A DNA stretch of 51,101 nucleotides from the NCBI GenBank assembly GCA_022448085.1, contig JAKUTH010000015.1, positions 1 through 51,101 on the forward strand, given 5' to 3'. Numbering within the stretch: the first letter of the stretch is position 1; every line of letters starts with the position of its first letter. Shown here in pieces: positions 27,190 to 36,135 of this stretch. A program made the translations under genes and the position numbers. Below the pieces are notes generated by a model, which worked only from the letters and a program-made list of their open reading frames with translations, did not search any database and was not told the DNA's origin. This stretch comes from Pseudomonadales bacterium (GTDB taxonomy: Bacteria > Pseudomonadota > Gammaproteobacteria > Pseudomonadales > Azotimanducaceae).

Positions 27190-29057
27190 AACGGTACATC
27201 ATCACAATCGCGCTAATGATCACCACGTATTGGTGTCCATATTCGGTATCGGCGAATGAGCCAGGCACCAGTATCTACCAGGCACGTTGCGCCGTCTGTC
27301 ACACCGGCGCCGGAAAGGACACAGGTCCCACATTGGATTCCATTCAGGCAATGAGTAGCGCCGAAATTCGCTTCACGCTGCTCGAAGGGAAAATGAAAGG
27401 GCATGCGAGCAGCCTTTCCGACTCGCAACTGGAATCCTTGTTGAGATTCCTCGTAGGGGACCGACCAGACTCCGCGACCGTTAGTCGGTCGAGCACTGCA
27501 TGTTCCAACAACCCGATTTCATTTGACGCAACCATGACGAGTTGGGGGTTCAACGCCCAGAACACCCGCCACCAAACCCATACCTTGATCAGCGCCGACA
27601 ATGTCCACAGGCTCGAACTTGCCTGGTCGTTTGGTTTACCCGAAACGTCGACGGCCAGGTCCCAACCGATAATCACTGATAACACTGTATTTGTTGCAAC
27701 CACTAGCGGTCACGTCTACGCGTTGGATCGGGCATCCGGTTGCGAACGTTGGCACTACCGCTCGGAAAATCCATTGCGAACGTCTCTGACACTTGGAACC
27801 GTGAACTCGAGCGCCGCTCTTTTTATTGGCGACCAACGACGCGGCGTCCTCGCCATCGACGCCCGCAGAGGACGTCTTCTTTGGAGGAGTCAGGTGGGTC
27901 TCTTCGATGCTTCGATGCTCACAGGGGCAACAGTCCAACACGACAATCGGTTGTTTGTTCCGATCTCAGCCTTCGGCGTCGCGCTGGCGCAAAATCCCGA
28001 CTACGAGTGTTGCAAAAGTCATGGCGGCGTGCGGGCGCTCGACGCTGACACGGGCAATATTCTATGGACCGCCCACATGACCCCTAACGCGGAGAAGACG
28101 TACGAGAACAGCGCCGGAACACAAATGTGGGGGCCGTCCGGTGCGCCCGTATGGACAACACCCGCTGTCGATCCCAAACGCAGGCGCATATACATCGGTA
28201 CTGGAGAAAATACGTCGACACCCGCAACCGAACTTTCGGATGCAATCGTGGCGATCGACATGGATACCGGTCAGATAGTCTGGAGTTACCAAGGCACTAG
28301 CGGAGATGCATTCAATATGGCATGTGGCTGGCGACGTGGTCCAAGTTGTCCAAAAGAAAATGGTCCCGATTTCGATTTTGGCGCCTCCCCCGCCATCGCT
28401 ACGTTGAGTAACGGCCGTGATGTGATTGTGGCCGGACAGAAGTCCGGCGACGTCCACTGCCTAGACGCGGACACCGGCACGCTCATTTGGCGAACAAAAG
28501 TTGGGCAAGGTTCCGCACTAGGAGGGATCCATTGGGGCATTGCCGTTTCGAAAGACCGGGTCGTTGTTCCCGTCGCGGATCCTGGTTCCGCTCGCGACAA
28601 TTACCAACCGACACCCGGCGTCTACGTTCTCGACCTCGACACCGGCAAGGTTATTTGGTCGCACAAAGCAGAGCGCGGTTGCACCCCGGAAAACGGCGAA
28701 CAACAGCGCGCACGTCGCCGCAGTGGTAGCAATCGATGGCCGGCGTGTCCTCGACGGTTCGCGTTTTCTGCAGCCGCAAGCAGCACCCCCGATCTAGCAT
28801 TCGCAAGCGCTCTTAACGGACACACCATGGCGTTCGACCTCTCAGATGGGACTGTCCTTTGGGAGTACGACACAGTTCAACAATTCGACACCGTCAATGG
28901 AGTCGAGGCCCACGGCGGCGCGATTGACAGCGCCGGCGCACAAGTTGTTGATGACATGCTTTTTGTTCAGTCAGGCTACGGCATGTTTGGACAAATGCCG
29001 GGAAACGTCCTACTCGCTTATCGGTTGCAGAATCCTGAATTAAACTCGAGAGACTAA
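27186..29057 (+). CDS. PQQ-dependent dehydrogenase with N-terminal cytochrome c domain (polyvinyl alcohol dehydrogenase-like)
   Basis: A 623-residue secreted protein. Residues 1-23 are a signal peptide (cleavage near VSA-N). A small cytochrome c domain follows with the haem motif C35-A-V-C38-H39. From about residue 110 a quinoprotein beta-propeller runs to the end, with repeated tryptophan-docking segments such as VYALDRASGCERWHY, GVRALDADTGNILWTA, VHCLDADTGTLIWRTK and VYVLDLDTGKVIWSH. The adjacent-cysteine motif YECCKSHGG fits the PVA dehydrogenase-like group. Such enzymes oxidise secondary alcohols or diketone precursors in the periplasm and pass electrons to haem. The gene is translationally coupled to mobA (4-nt overlap) in the formate operon, an unusual place for it. 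Confidence 0.87.
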   Translation: MKRYIITIALMITTYWCPYSVSANEPGTSIYQARCAVCHTGAGKDTGPTLDSIQAMSSAEIRFTLLEGKMKGHASSLSDSQLESLLRFLVGDRPDSATVSRSSTACSNNPISFDATMTSWGFNAQNTRHQTHTLISADNVHRLELAWSFGLPETSTARSQPIITDNTVFVATTSGHVYALDRASGCERWHYRSENPLRTSLTLGTVNSSAALFIGDQRRGVLAIDARRGRLLWRSQVGLFDASMLTGATVQHDNRLFVPISAFGVALAQNPDYECCKSHGGVRALDADTGNILWTAHMTPNAEKTYENSAGTQMWGPSGAPVWTTPAVDPKRRRIYIGTGENTSTPATELSDAIVAIDMDTGQIVWSYQGTSGDAFNMACGWRRGPSCPKENGPDFDFGASPAIATLSNGRDVIVAGQKSGDVHCLDADTGTLIWRTKVGQGSALGGIHWGIAVSKDRVVVPVADPGSARDNYQPTPGVYVLDLDTGKVIWSHKAERGCTPENGEQQRARRRSGSNRWPACPRRFAFSAAASSTPDLAFASALNGHTMAFDLSDGTVLWEYDTVQQFDTVNGVEAHGGAIDSAGAQVVDDMLFVQSGYGMFGQMPGNVLLAYRLQNPELNSRD

Positions 29058-29127
29058 TTCTTCGCTGCGCGAACTTGGTTCCGATGAAAGCGGGTTTTCA
29101 TTACCGCTCGCCAGTATCATGACCTAA

Positions 29128-29931
29128 ATGGTGGACGGGACGAAGATGTACACATCCTCGAGTGATGCGCTCCATGTAGAACAACGCGATGCCCAATTAT
29201 GGATCCGCTTCAACCGGCCCACGTTGAATTACGCCATGCTTGAGGCCCTTACCACGTGCGTCCTCGAGGCCACGCACGATGACCAGATTCGAGCCTTAAT
29301 TGTTAACGTGAGTGCCGACGGTGACGATGGAAACGACATGGGGCCCTGGCCTGACCGACTACGGCATCGACAACCCCGAGGGACGCACGGTGCCGGTCCC
29401 GTTGTCGAACAAGACACAGTCCGGGCCTTACGTCGATTCATGAAACCCACCGTCGCCCTCATGGAAAACGTGGTTAACGGACTCGCAATTGATCTCGCGG
29501 CCGCCTGCGATATACGCGTTGCGAGCGTGTCAACAACGCTAACCGATTCACGTATCCACCAAGGTCGAACAGCATCAACGGGCATTGCCTACATGCTCCC
29601 AAAACTCATCGGCCAATCGCAGGCGATGCGAATCTTATTGCTCGGGGAAACGCTCTCCGCTGCGGAACTTCGGAGAATTCATTTTGTCCATGAGGTCGTT
29701 GAGGATGGCGAATTTGCGGAACATGCGCGCACATTGGCGAACCAAATCGCGACCATGGCGACGCGCGCCTGGGAAGTTCATAAAATGCAGGTCGTGCCTC
29801 AGCTGGACCTCGGCTTTGACGCGGCCATGGTACACAGTCTCGGTATCCGCCAGACCCACGTCATCGAAGATCGCGCCGAAGGGATGCGCGCGTGGCGTGA
29901 AAAACGCGATCCGGAGTTTACCGGTCGATGA
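29128..29931 (+). CDS. degenerate crotonase (enoyl-CoA hydratase/isomerase family)
   Basis: A 267-residue crotonase-fold protein. The second oxyanion-hole region is recognisable (VVNGLAIDLAAACDIRVAS), and the C-terminus ends WREKRDPEFTGR. But the opening reads IRFNRPTLNYAML instead of the usual LNRPEKLNAL, and the first oxyanion loop is replaced by a polar DGDDGNDMGPWPDR segment. The usual catalytic glutamate positions near QGRTASTGIAYMLPKL hold no Glu. It may be a subfamily with another reaction, or a subunit of a heteromer with the next gene. Start 29128 has no clear ribosome site; ATG 29146 is possible. It overlaps the next crotonase by 4 nt. Confidence 0.78.
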   Translation: MVDGTKMYTSSSDALHVEQRDAQLWIRFNRPTLNYAMLEALTTCVLEATHDDQIRALIVNVSADGDDGNDMGPWPDRLRHRQPRGTHGAGPVVEQDTVRALRRFMKPTVALMENVVNGLAIDLAAACDIRVASVSTTLTDSRIHQGRTASTGIAYMLPKLIGQSQAMRILLLGETLSAAELRRIHFVHEVVEDGEFAEHARTLANQIATMATRAWEVHKMQVVPQLDLGFDAAMVHSLGIRQTHVIEDRAEGMRAWREKRDPEFTGR

Positions 29932-30659
29932 GCTCTAGCGAAGCACTGAGGATTGAAGACAGCGGGCCGGTTCGGCACCTTATTCTCAATCGTCCCGAAA
30001 AATTGAATGCCATTGACATTACCCAACATGAACGCTTGATGTCGGCGTTCGTCGAAGTAGAACGCAATTCCGACATTCGAGTCCTTGCGCTTTCTGGCGA
30101 GGGTCGCGGATTTTGTGCCGGCGATGATTTGACGGCCGAGAAACGCACGGGTCCCAACCCTCATGCTAAACGCGCCGTCGACCTAGAAATGGGCTCCGGT
30201 CCCGCCGTCCTACTCGAATCTTGCGCGATTTTGCGTCGTCTGACCAAACCCACGGTCGCGCTGATGCATGGCGTCGCGCTAGGTTCGGGCTATGACTACA
30301 GCCTCTCTTGTGATTTTAGGTTGGTCACGGAAGATATTCGCTACGGCGATCCGCGTATCGACCGTGCGCTTTGGGCAGCTGAGGGTTGGTCGTATAAGCT
30401 GCCGCGTCTGACGAATCAGTCCGTGGTGACGCCCATTGCTTATCTAGGACGCCTTATGAACGGAAATCAGGCGCTTGAGTACGGTCTCGCACACGCGATC
30501 CTGGACATCGAGTCCGATATACGAGCGGCGGCCCGACCCTTTTTAGTCGCACTCAGCCTTCTTGACGCCGAGGCATACTCGTCCACTAAAGCGGCGATCT
30601 TAGATGGACTCGACGCGACGTTCGAGCAATCCTTAACCATGCAAGCGACGCAACCATGA
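29928..30659 (+). CDS. enoyl-CoA hydratase/isomerase family protein
   Basis: A 243-residue crotonase. The first oxyanion segment GEGRGFCAGDDLTAEK and the second GVALGSGYDYSLSCDFRLV are in place, with the opening LILNRPEKLNAID. The usual PEGGxxWxLPRL stretch reads AAEGWSYKLPRL, so the glutamate is offset by one from the common position. It overlaps both its neighbours by 4 nt, and the three genes 29128-32236 form one unit. Probably acts on an acyl-CoA as hydratase, isomerase or lyase. Confidence 0.82.
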   Translation: MSSSEALRIEDSGPVRHLILNRPEKLNAIDITQHERLMSAFVEVERNSDIRVLALSGEGRGFCAGDDLTAEKRTGPNPHAKRAVDLEMGSGPAVLLESCAILRRLTKPTVALMHGVALGSGYDYSLSCDFRLVTEDIRYGDPRIDRALWAAEGWSYKLPRLTNQSVVTPIAYLGRLMNGNQALEYGLAHAILDIESDIRAAARPFLVALSLLDAEAYSSTKAAILDGLDATFEQSLTMQATQP

Positions 30660-32236
30660 CGTTACTGACCGACGGAGAAGTTCAGGAGTTTATTGTCAAC
30701 GGATTCTTACGGTTGCAGCCCGATGTCGACCCCGAGGTACATGCAGGCATCGATCAGAAGCTTCGTTTCGCGACCGAACAAGAATTCCCGATGGGAAACA
30801 ACATTGTGTCACGGGTCCCAGCATTGTGGGACGTCGTCCGTTGCCCACGCGTTCACGGTGCCCTCGTGAGTCTACTTGGAGCCGGCTATTTCGTGCATCC
30901 TCATCGTGCAATACACACGAACGTCCCGGTCGAAAATCCAAGCGTCAGTTACCCGGAAGACCACGCCGGGCCGCCGCTTGGAAAAGGCTCAATGGCTGGA
31001 TCGGGCTGGCACCAGGATGCACAAAGTCCACTCTCACGGATGCGCCATCACGTTCCGCGGTACCTAATCGGGTTCTATTTCCCACACGACACACCCAAAT
31101 TAATGGGCCCGACCAGAGTCCAGGCCGGCAGTTATCTGTACGCGCATCCGGTCGCACCCCACGGCGTCGTGGTACCCGAAGACGTGACCGCGGGTACATT
31201 CTTCTTGTTGCATTTCGACACCGTCCACGCCGGTTGGGTCAACCGCCTAGACCAAACACGCTACATGGTGAAATTCGTGTTCACGCGAACGGAACACCCG
31301 TCCGGCCCCGCATGGAATCACGACCACTCACGCTGGCAGCGCCCGACAACTTGTATTCCGACGTTCGACCTGGAGCCCGCTTGGTCCTTTATTTGGAATT
31401 GGATGCGCGGTGAATCGCAAACGAGCCGGCCAGCACCATCTGAAAGCGCGAACCACCACGCCGCACTGAACGGTGTTGATCAAGTAGCACGTTTAAACGC
31501 GATCTATAACCTCGCCCACAGATCCGAAATTGAGGAGCTAGCGAGCCGCATCGAAGCACTGAGCGGGTTAGGCATGCATGAGCGATCCTTGGCGAAGGAC
31601 AAAAACGGAAAGACAAAGCCGCAAGACGATATCGATGGTTATCCTAGGCGATGGAACGAGCGGGCGGTGGTGGTGGACGATGCCGCCTACTCCCTCGCCG
31701 CAGTCGGGAAAGAAGCGATACCGGCACTGACGTCATTACTTGGTGCAAAAGACCCGTGGGTTGTGATCAATGCACTGTTCGCGCTCGGAGAAATCGGACC
31801 TGCCGCACGATACGCATTGCCGCAGGTGATCCGACTGCTCGAACACCCCAAACAACAAGTCGTTCGGCAAGCTTTGGACACGCTCGGCGCGATCGGCGGT
31901 GACATTGGCGAAGCGCTACCGCAAATACACGCGCTTCTCCAGGAAACAAATCCCAAATGGCAAACTCCCGAAGTTTATCGGGGCTGGACCGGACAAGATC
32001 AGGTACGTTTAAACGCCGTCCTCGCAATCCTGTCGTGCCTGAACGAACCCACTAACCATGCTTCGATCGAATCGATATTGATTGCATCCCTCGATGATCC
32101 AAACGGTTATGTCCCCGCGGTTGCCACTGAAGGGCTCGTGAGGTTGGGTTCAAAAACCGGCATCGAAGCATCCGTCCGCTATCTGCAGGACCGACGTTGG
32201 GATGACACACTAATTGGACGCGTCAAACCCTTCTAA
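30656..32236 (+). CDS. PhyH-family dioxygenase fused to C-terminal HEAT repeats
   Basis: A 526-residue two-part protein. Residues about 1-250 are a phytanoyl-CoA dioxygenase-like Fe(II)/2OG domain: the triad looks like H119, D121 (GWHQDAQ) and H191 (DTVHAGW), with a nearby FVFTRTEH. Residues about 330-525 hold HEAT/PBS-lyase-type repeats: EAIPALTSLLGAKDPWVVIN, LPQVIRLLEHPKQQVVRQAL and SIESILIASLDDPNGYVPAV each follow the alpha-alpha pattern. The linking segment 250-330 is polar. HEAT repeats usually bind proteins or ligands. The gene overlaps the crotonase upstream by 4 nt. The substrate is unknown; the fusion looks real, since no stop or frameshift interrupts the two parts. Confidence 0.82.
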   Translation: MTLLTDGEVQEFIVNGFLRLQPDVDPEVHAGIDQKLRFATEQEFPMGNNIVSRVPALWDVVRCPRVHGALVSLLGAGYFVHPHRAIHTNVPVENPSVSYPEDHAGPPLGKGSMAGSGWHQDAQSPLSRMRHHVPRYLIGFYFPHDTPKLMGPTRVQAGSYLYAHPVAPHGVVVPEDVTAGTFFLLHFDTVHAGWVNRLDQTRYMVKFVFTRTEHPSGPAWNHDHSRWQRPTTCIPTFDLEPAWSFIWNWMRGESQTSRPAPSESANHHAALNGVDQVARLNAIYNLAHRSEIEELASRIEALSGLGMHERSLAKDKNGKTKPQDDIDGYPRRWNERAVVVDDAAYSLAAVGKEAIPALTSLLGAKDPWVVINALFALGEIGPAARYALPQVIRLLEHPKQQVVRQALDTLGAIGGDIGEALPQIHALLQETNPKWQTPEVYRGWTGQDQVRLNAVLAILSCLNEPTNHASIESILIASLDDPNGYVPAVATEGLVRLGSKTGIEASVRYLQDRRWDDTLIGRVKPF

Positions 32237-32826
32237 ATCGGTACCGGTTCTTGTTCGCTAGAAAGTAACCAACGAATCATTGGTAAATGCTCACGACCCT
32301 GAAAGGTCTGACCCTCGACAAGGTACATGGGCACATTAAATACGCCTTCCGCTTCCAACGACGTACGGAGCGAGTCTAGTTCTTCTCGCATCGCGTCCGA
32401 GTCAAACGTCGAAGCGCCTGACGAAGCTAGCGCGTCGCGAATGGACTGGGCGTCATCGAGGTCCATCAGCCCCGACCAAAAACGCGAAAATACGGTTTGC
32501 GCATAGTGGAGACCAACGCCCTCCCGATTGCCCCAGAGGAGCCCTAGCAACGACATTGTCGAGTCGACGCCACGATTATCCGCAATGAGCTCAATATTCT
32601 GCAGCTCGGCGTAACGCTTGAGATCGGCCCCGTAATACTCTGCCCGCACGCGCGCGTGTCGTTCACTGACGGTCTCTTCCCCCTCCTCCGCCTGCGAGAG
32701 GACCGATACCTCCGTTCGATAAGGTAACAAAGCAAGGGGCACGCCGAGCTCCTCGGCCAGAGCCACGGTTGGCCCCAACGAAAGCCATGACAGCGCGTTC
32801 TTAAAGTCGATCACCAACCGAATCAC
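32233..32826 (-). CDS. DsbA-fold / 2-hydroxychromene-2-carboxylate isomerase-like protein
   Basis: A 197-residue thioredoxin-superfamily protein of the DsbA/HCCA-isomerase/GST-kappa type without a CxxC. It opens RLVIDFKNALSWLSLGPT, where the position usually holding Ser-Pro (FDFxSPY) reads FKNALSW, and ends with VFNVPMYLVEGQTFQGREHLPMIRW. It is the shorter and more divergent of a tandem pair; its start overlaps the stop of 32823-33521 by 4 nt. Its stop converges on the PhyH-HEAT gene with 4-nt overlap. The lost Ser-Pro suggests it may have no isomerase activity alone. Confidence 0.78.
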   Translation of the reverse strand: MIRLVIDFKNALSWLSLGPTVALAEELGVPLALLPYRTEVSVLSQAEEGEETVSERHARVRAEYYGADLKRYAELQNIELIADNRGVDSTMSLLGLLWGNREGVGLHYAQTVFSRFWSGLMDLDDAQSIRDALASSGASTFDSDAMREELDSLRTSLEAEGVFNVPMYLVEGQTFQGREHLPMIRWLLSSEQEPVPI

Positions 32827-33521
32827 GGTTTTTTCTCTGGGAAGTGCTGATAGGCAATATCAGGCGGCGAACCATGCTTCCCACCCAAAATCCAACGAAC
32901 CATCGGCAGATGTTCACGTCCAAAGAATCTCTCACCATCAATCACATATGTTGGCACGCCAAAAATTCCTGCTGGATGCAACGCGTCTTGTAATTGGTCG
33001 TGTAGCTCACGACCGTCGCCCGCCAAATACTCTCGAAAACCGCTTACGGTGCATCCGGATTCACCAAGCACTGTCTCCAGTACAGTCGGATCTTCAATAT
33101 CTAGCTCACGCCGCCAGAATCGCTCAAAGATCCGATCCATGTATGCCATGAGCTGAGCGCTTCCATGGTCTTTCGCCCACAGCAAACCGATGGAAGCGCC
33201 CGACGAATCCCAAATTTTTTGGGGGCCGTAGAGGATCATGTCTTTCAGACGCGCATAACGCTTTGCATCCATGTAAGCGTAGCGAACGCCGTTCCACTGT
33301 CTCGGCGTTCGGTTGTCCTCAACGAGGTTGCCCTTGTCATCCGTTCGCGCCGAACCCAAGAAGCTCGGAATGTCGAGCGTTAAAGGACGCCAGTCGATTT
33401 TGATCTGATAATCACGCTCCAATTGAGCCGTCGGATCTTTGGCCAGATAAGCGTACGGGCTCTTGAAATCGAAGTAGACGATAAGCGGGTTATCCGAGAT
33501 CAGCGGGTTCATCCAGCGCAT
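32823..33521 (-). CDS. 2-hydroxychromene-2-carboxylate isomerase-like DsbA-family protein
   Basis: A 232-residue DsbA-fold isomerase-like protein. The N-terminal VYFDFKSPYAYLAKDP has the FDFxSPY motif of HCCA isomerases and kappa-class GSTs, with Ser as the likely glutathione-activating residue. The end FGVPTYVIDGERFFGREHLPMVRW is the cis-proline (V-P-T) and last helix. A long insertion of polar residues sits around 55-90. The known role is glutathione-dependent isomerisation in naphthalene-type ring breakdown. ATG 33521 or 33512 could be the start. It overlaps 32233-32826 by 4 nt and is divergent from the carboxylase gene. Confidence 0.83.
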   Translation of the reverse strand: MRWMNPLISDNPLIVYFDFKSPYAYLAKDPTAQLERDYQIKIDWRPLTLDIPSFLGSARTDDKGNLVEDNRTPRQWNGVRYAYMDAKRYARLKDMILYGPQKIWDSSGASIGLLWAKDHGSAQLMAYMDRIFERFWRRELDIEDPTVLETVLGESGCTVSGFREYLAGDGRELHDQLQDALHPAGIFGVPTYVIDGERFFGREHLPMVRWILGGKHGSPPDIAYQHFPEKKP

Positions 33522-33567
33522 GATAAGCTCGCTTGCTTCTCTGCGCGAACCGCTCGAACGAACAACG

Positions 33568-35121
33568 ATGAGCTGGAAAGACGACGTCGATGAACTAAAC
33601 CGCCAGGTCGAAATGGCGGGACAAATGGGCGGTCACGACAGCGTCACATTTCATCATGGCCGCGGCAAACTGACTGTACGAGAACGGATCGCGCTACTCG
33701 AGGACCCTGGTACATTTCAGGAAATCGGCGCGATTGCCGGTACAGCGACCTGGGATGGCGATCAGGTCACCGGTTTGAAGCCTTCCAATACGATCATAGG
33801 CACTTGCCTGATCGACGGTCGAAAGATCGCTTTTTCCGGAGGCGACTTCACCATTCGGGGTGGAGCGTCGGATGCGGCTATCGGGAACAAAAGTCAGTAC
33901 GCGGAACAATACGCGCTCGATACCCGGATCCCGTATATCCGACTACTCGACGCGACCGGCGGCAGTGTCAAAACGTTTGAAAAAATTGGGCGAACGTATC
34001 TTCCCGGGAACTCAGGCACCAATATTTCCGCCGAGTTGCTGCAACACGTACCGGTCGTTTCGGCCGTACTCGGATCCGTCGCAGGCCTCCCGGCCGTCCA
34101 AGCGTGCCTTTGTCATTTCAACGTCATGGTCAAAGGGACCAGTCAAGTATTTGTCGCGGGCCCAAAAGTCGTCGAACAGGCGACCGGCCAAACCATCTCC
34201 AAAGAAGAACTCGGCGACGAACGGACACAACTGAAAAACGGTGTCATCATGAATCTAGCGGAGAGCGAGGCAGACGCCGTTTCTCAAATCCGTCGGTTTC
34301 TCTCTTACCTACCCACAAGTGTGTGGGAAATCCCACCCGTTATCACTCCCAAGGATGATCCCGACCGGCGTGAAGAATCACTCTTGTCGGTGGTCCCAAA
34401 AGACAGACGCAAAATCTACGAACCTCGCGACGTGATCCATGCCGTGGTCGACACCGAAAGCTTTTTTGAAATAGCGCCTTTCTACGGTCGTGCGCGCGTA
34501 ACCGGACTGGCTCGGGTCAACGGTATCGCCTGTGGCGTTATGGCCAACCATCCGAAATTTAACGGTGGTTCGATGGACATCGCTGCGGGTGAAAAGACCC
34601 TTCGTATTCTCGAACTTTGTGAGACATTTCATTTGCCCCTGGTTTACTTCGCCGATGAACCAGGATTTTCGGTCGGACCTGCCCAAGAAAAAATGGGTAT
34701 CGTTCGTGCCGGCGCTCGCGTCGTAACAACGCTTGCCAGAACACAAACACCCTATATTTGTTTCATTATGAGACAACTCTACGGCGTCGCAGGAGGTTTG
34801 CACCAGCGAGGCGGTACGGGACTGTACAGGCGGTACGCGTGGCCGTCGACGCATGGAGGATCGATGCACATCGAAGGTGGTACGGCCATCGCCTACAAAC
34901 GAGAGATCGAAAACGCGGACGATCCCGATGCAAAACGCGAGGAAATCGAAGCGCGACTGCAATCGATATCGTCGCCGTTCAGAAACGCCCACGCTTTCGG
35001 CGTTGAGGACATCATTGACCCGAGGGACACCCGGCCCCTGCTCGTGGACTTTCTCGCCGACGCTCAACGCGTTATCGCGAGTCAGCTGGGCCCGGTTTCA
35101 GGAAGCAGCTACCGTCCCTAG
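33568..35121 (+). CDS. acyl-CoA carboxylase beta subunit (carboxyltransferase)
   Basis: A 517-residue carboxyltransferase with two crotonase-like halves, as in propionyl-, methylcrotonyl- and geranyl-CoA carboxylase beta subunits. It opens with GKLTVRERIALLEDPGTFQEIG, then has GNSGTNISAELL and the second-half segments GIACGVMANHPKFNGGSMD, GEKTLRILELCETFHLPLVYFADEPGFSVG. It carboxylates an acyl-CoA using carboxybiotin made by an alpha subunit. No biotin carboxylase or carrier gene is in the window, so the partner must be elsewhere. ATG 33568 is chosen; it has no evident Shine-Dalgarno. Confidence 0.88.
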   Translation: MSWKDDVDELNRQVEMAGQMGGHDSVTFHHGRGKLTVRERIALLEDPGTFQEIGAIAGTATWDGDQVTGLKPSNTIIGTCLIDGRKIAFSGGDFTIRGGASDAAIGNKSQYAEQYALDTRIPYIRLLDATGGSVKTFEKIGRTYLPGNSGTNISAELLQHVPVVSAVLGSVAGLPAVQACLCHFNVMVKGTSQVFVAGPKVVEQATGQTISKEELGDERTQLKNGVIMNLAESEADAVSQIRRFLSYLPTSVWEIPPVITPKDDPDRREESLLSVVPKDRRKIYEPRDVIHAVVDTESFFEIAPFYGRARVTGLARVNGIACGVMANHPKFNGGSMDIAAGEKTLRILELCETFHLPLVYFADEPGFSVGPAQEKMGIVRAGARVVTTLARTQTPYICFIMRQLYGVAGGLHQRGGTGLYRRYAWPSTHGGSMHIEGGTAIAYKREIENADDPDAKREEIEARLQSISSPFRNAHAFGVEDIIDPRDTRPLLVDFLADAQRVIASQLGPVSGSSYRP

Positions 35122-35177
35122 TCAGCGTGCGGCAGCATCACGATCAATCGGATCGAGCCTTACGCGAATTGAATCAA

Positions 35178-36062
35178 CTATCGACGACCGCGATTTAGAG
35201 GATCGAATGGCGATGCCGCCGACATATCCCTTACAGTCTCGGTTTGATCCATGAGCTCATCAAAGGTCGCATCCGTTCCAAGCGAGATTCCCTGGTTCGT
35301 GTACGTCTGAGACCGCGAATACCGACCGCCCGACGCGTGAATCGTATTCGCTGACGGCGCTTCCTCACTGCACATGAGCAGGACAGCGGGCGTAACCAGC
35401 GCTGGATCCATTTCAGCCGGTGGTGGTCCATCAGCATCGAATCGCGATCCCGGAACACTTGCCGTCATCCGCGTTGCCGCACCCGGCGCCAAACAATTTA
35501 CCCGAATATTGTGAGACGCTCCTTCAATCGCTAGAACGTTCATCAAACCCAGCATCGCCATCTTAGCGGCACCGTAGTTGGCTTGACCGAAATTCCCAAA
35601 AATACCCGACGTTGAACTAGTAAAGACCACTCTGCCCCAATTCTTTTCGTACATGATCGGCCAAGCCGCTTTGGTGACGTACGCCGATCCACGCAAATGC
35701 ACATCTATGACCAAATCAAATTCATCAAGTGTCATGTTTTTGAATGACTTGTCTCGTAAGATCCCCGCGTTGTTGACGACAATATCCACGCTACCGAAGG
35801 CTGCTACCGCATCATCAACGATGCTTTTCGCACCATCACGGTCTGATACCGACGCCTTGTTGGCAATGGCGACACCTCCGGCAGCGGTGATTTCTTCGAC
35901 GACGACGTCGGCCATATCGCTCGCACCAGCACCGTGCACACTACCACCAAGATCGTTAACGACAACCTTCGCTCCACGTTCAGCAAACGCCAATGCGTGG
36001 CAGCGTCCGAGACCGCCACCTGCCCCTGTGACAATGGCTACTTTGCCTTCAAAATCGCTCAT
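35178..36062 (-). CDS. SDR, MFE-2/HSD17B4-like (3R)-hydroxyacyl-CoA dehydrogenase
   Basis: A 294-residue SDR. TGAGGGLG at 12-19, NDLGGSVHG after the second strand (D37, NAD type), NNAG at 97-100 and catalytic S150, Y163, K167 (NYGAAK) are clear. The FKNMTLDEFDLVIDVHLRGS and NWGRVVFTSSTSGIFGNFGQ segments closely follow the dehydrogenase domain of peroxisomal multifunctional enzyme type 2. It lacks the hydratase and SCP2 domains of MFE-2. Those proteins oxidise (3R)-hydroxyacyl-CoA, so it pairs logically with the MaoC hydratase at 6368, although they are far apart. It is transcribed toward the carboxylase gene. Confidence 0.87.
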   Translation of the reverse strand: MSDFEGKVAIVTGAGGGLGRCHALAFAERGAKVVVNDLGGSVHGAGASDMADVVVEEITAAGGVAIANKASVSDRDGAKSIVDDAVAAFGSVDIVVNNAGILRDKSFKNMTLDEFDLVIDVHLRGSAYVTKAAWPIMYEKNWGRVVFTSSTSGIFGNFGQANYGAAKMAMLGLMNVLAIEGASHNIRVNCLAPGAATRMTASVPGSRFDADGPPPAEMDPALVTPAVLLMCSEEAPSANTIHASGGRYSRSQTYTNQGISLGTDATFDELMDQTETVRDMSAASPFDPLNRGRR

Positions 36063-36135
36063 ACAACCTCCTTCCCTCTAACCACGTTAGCGAATGTTAT
36101 TTCAAACCATGTGCCGACAATGATACAAGTTCGCT

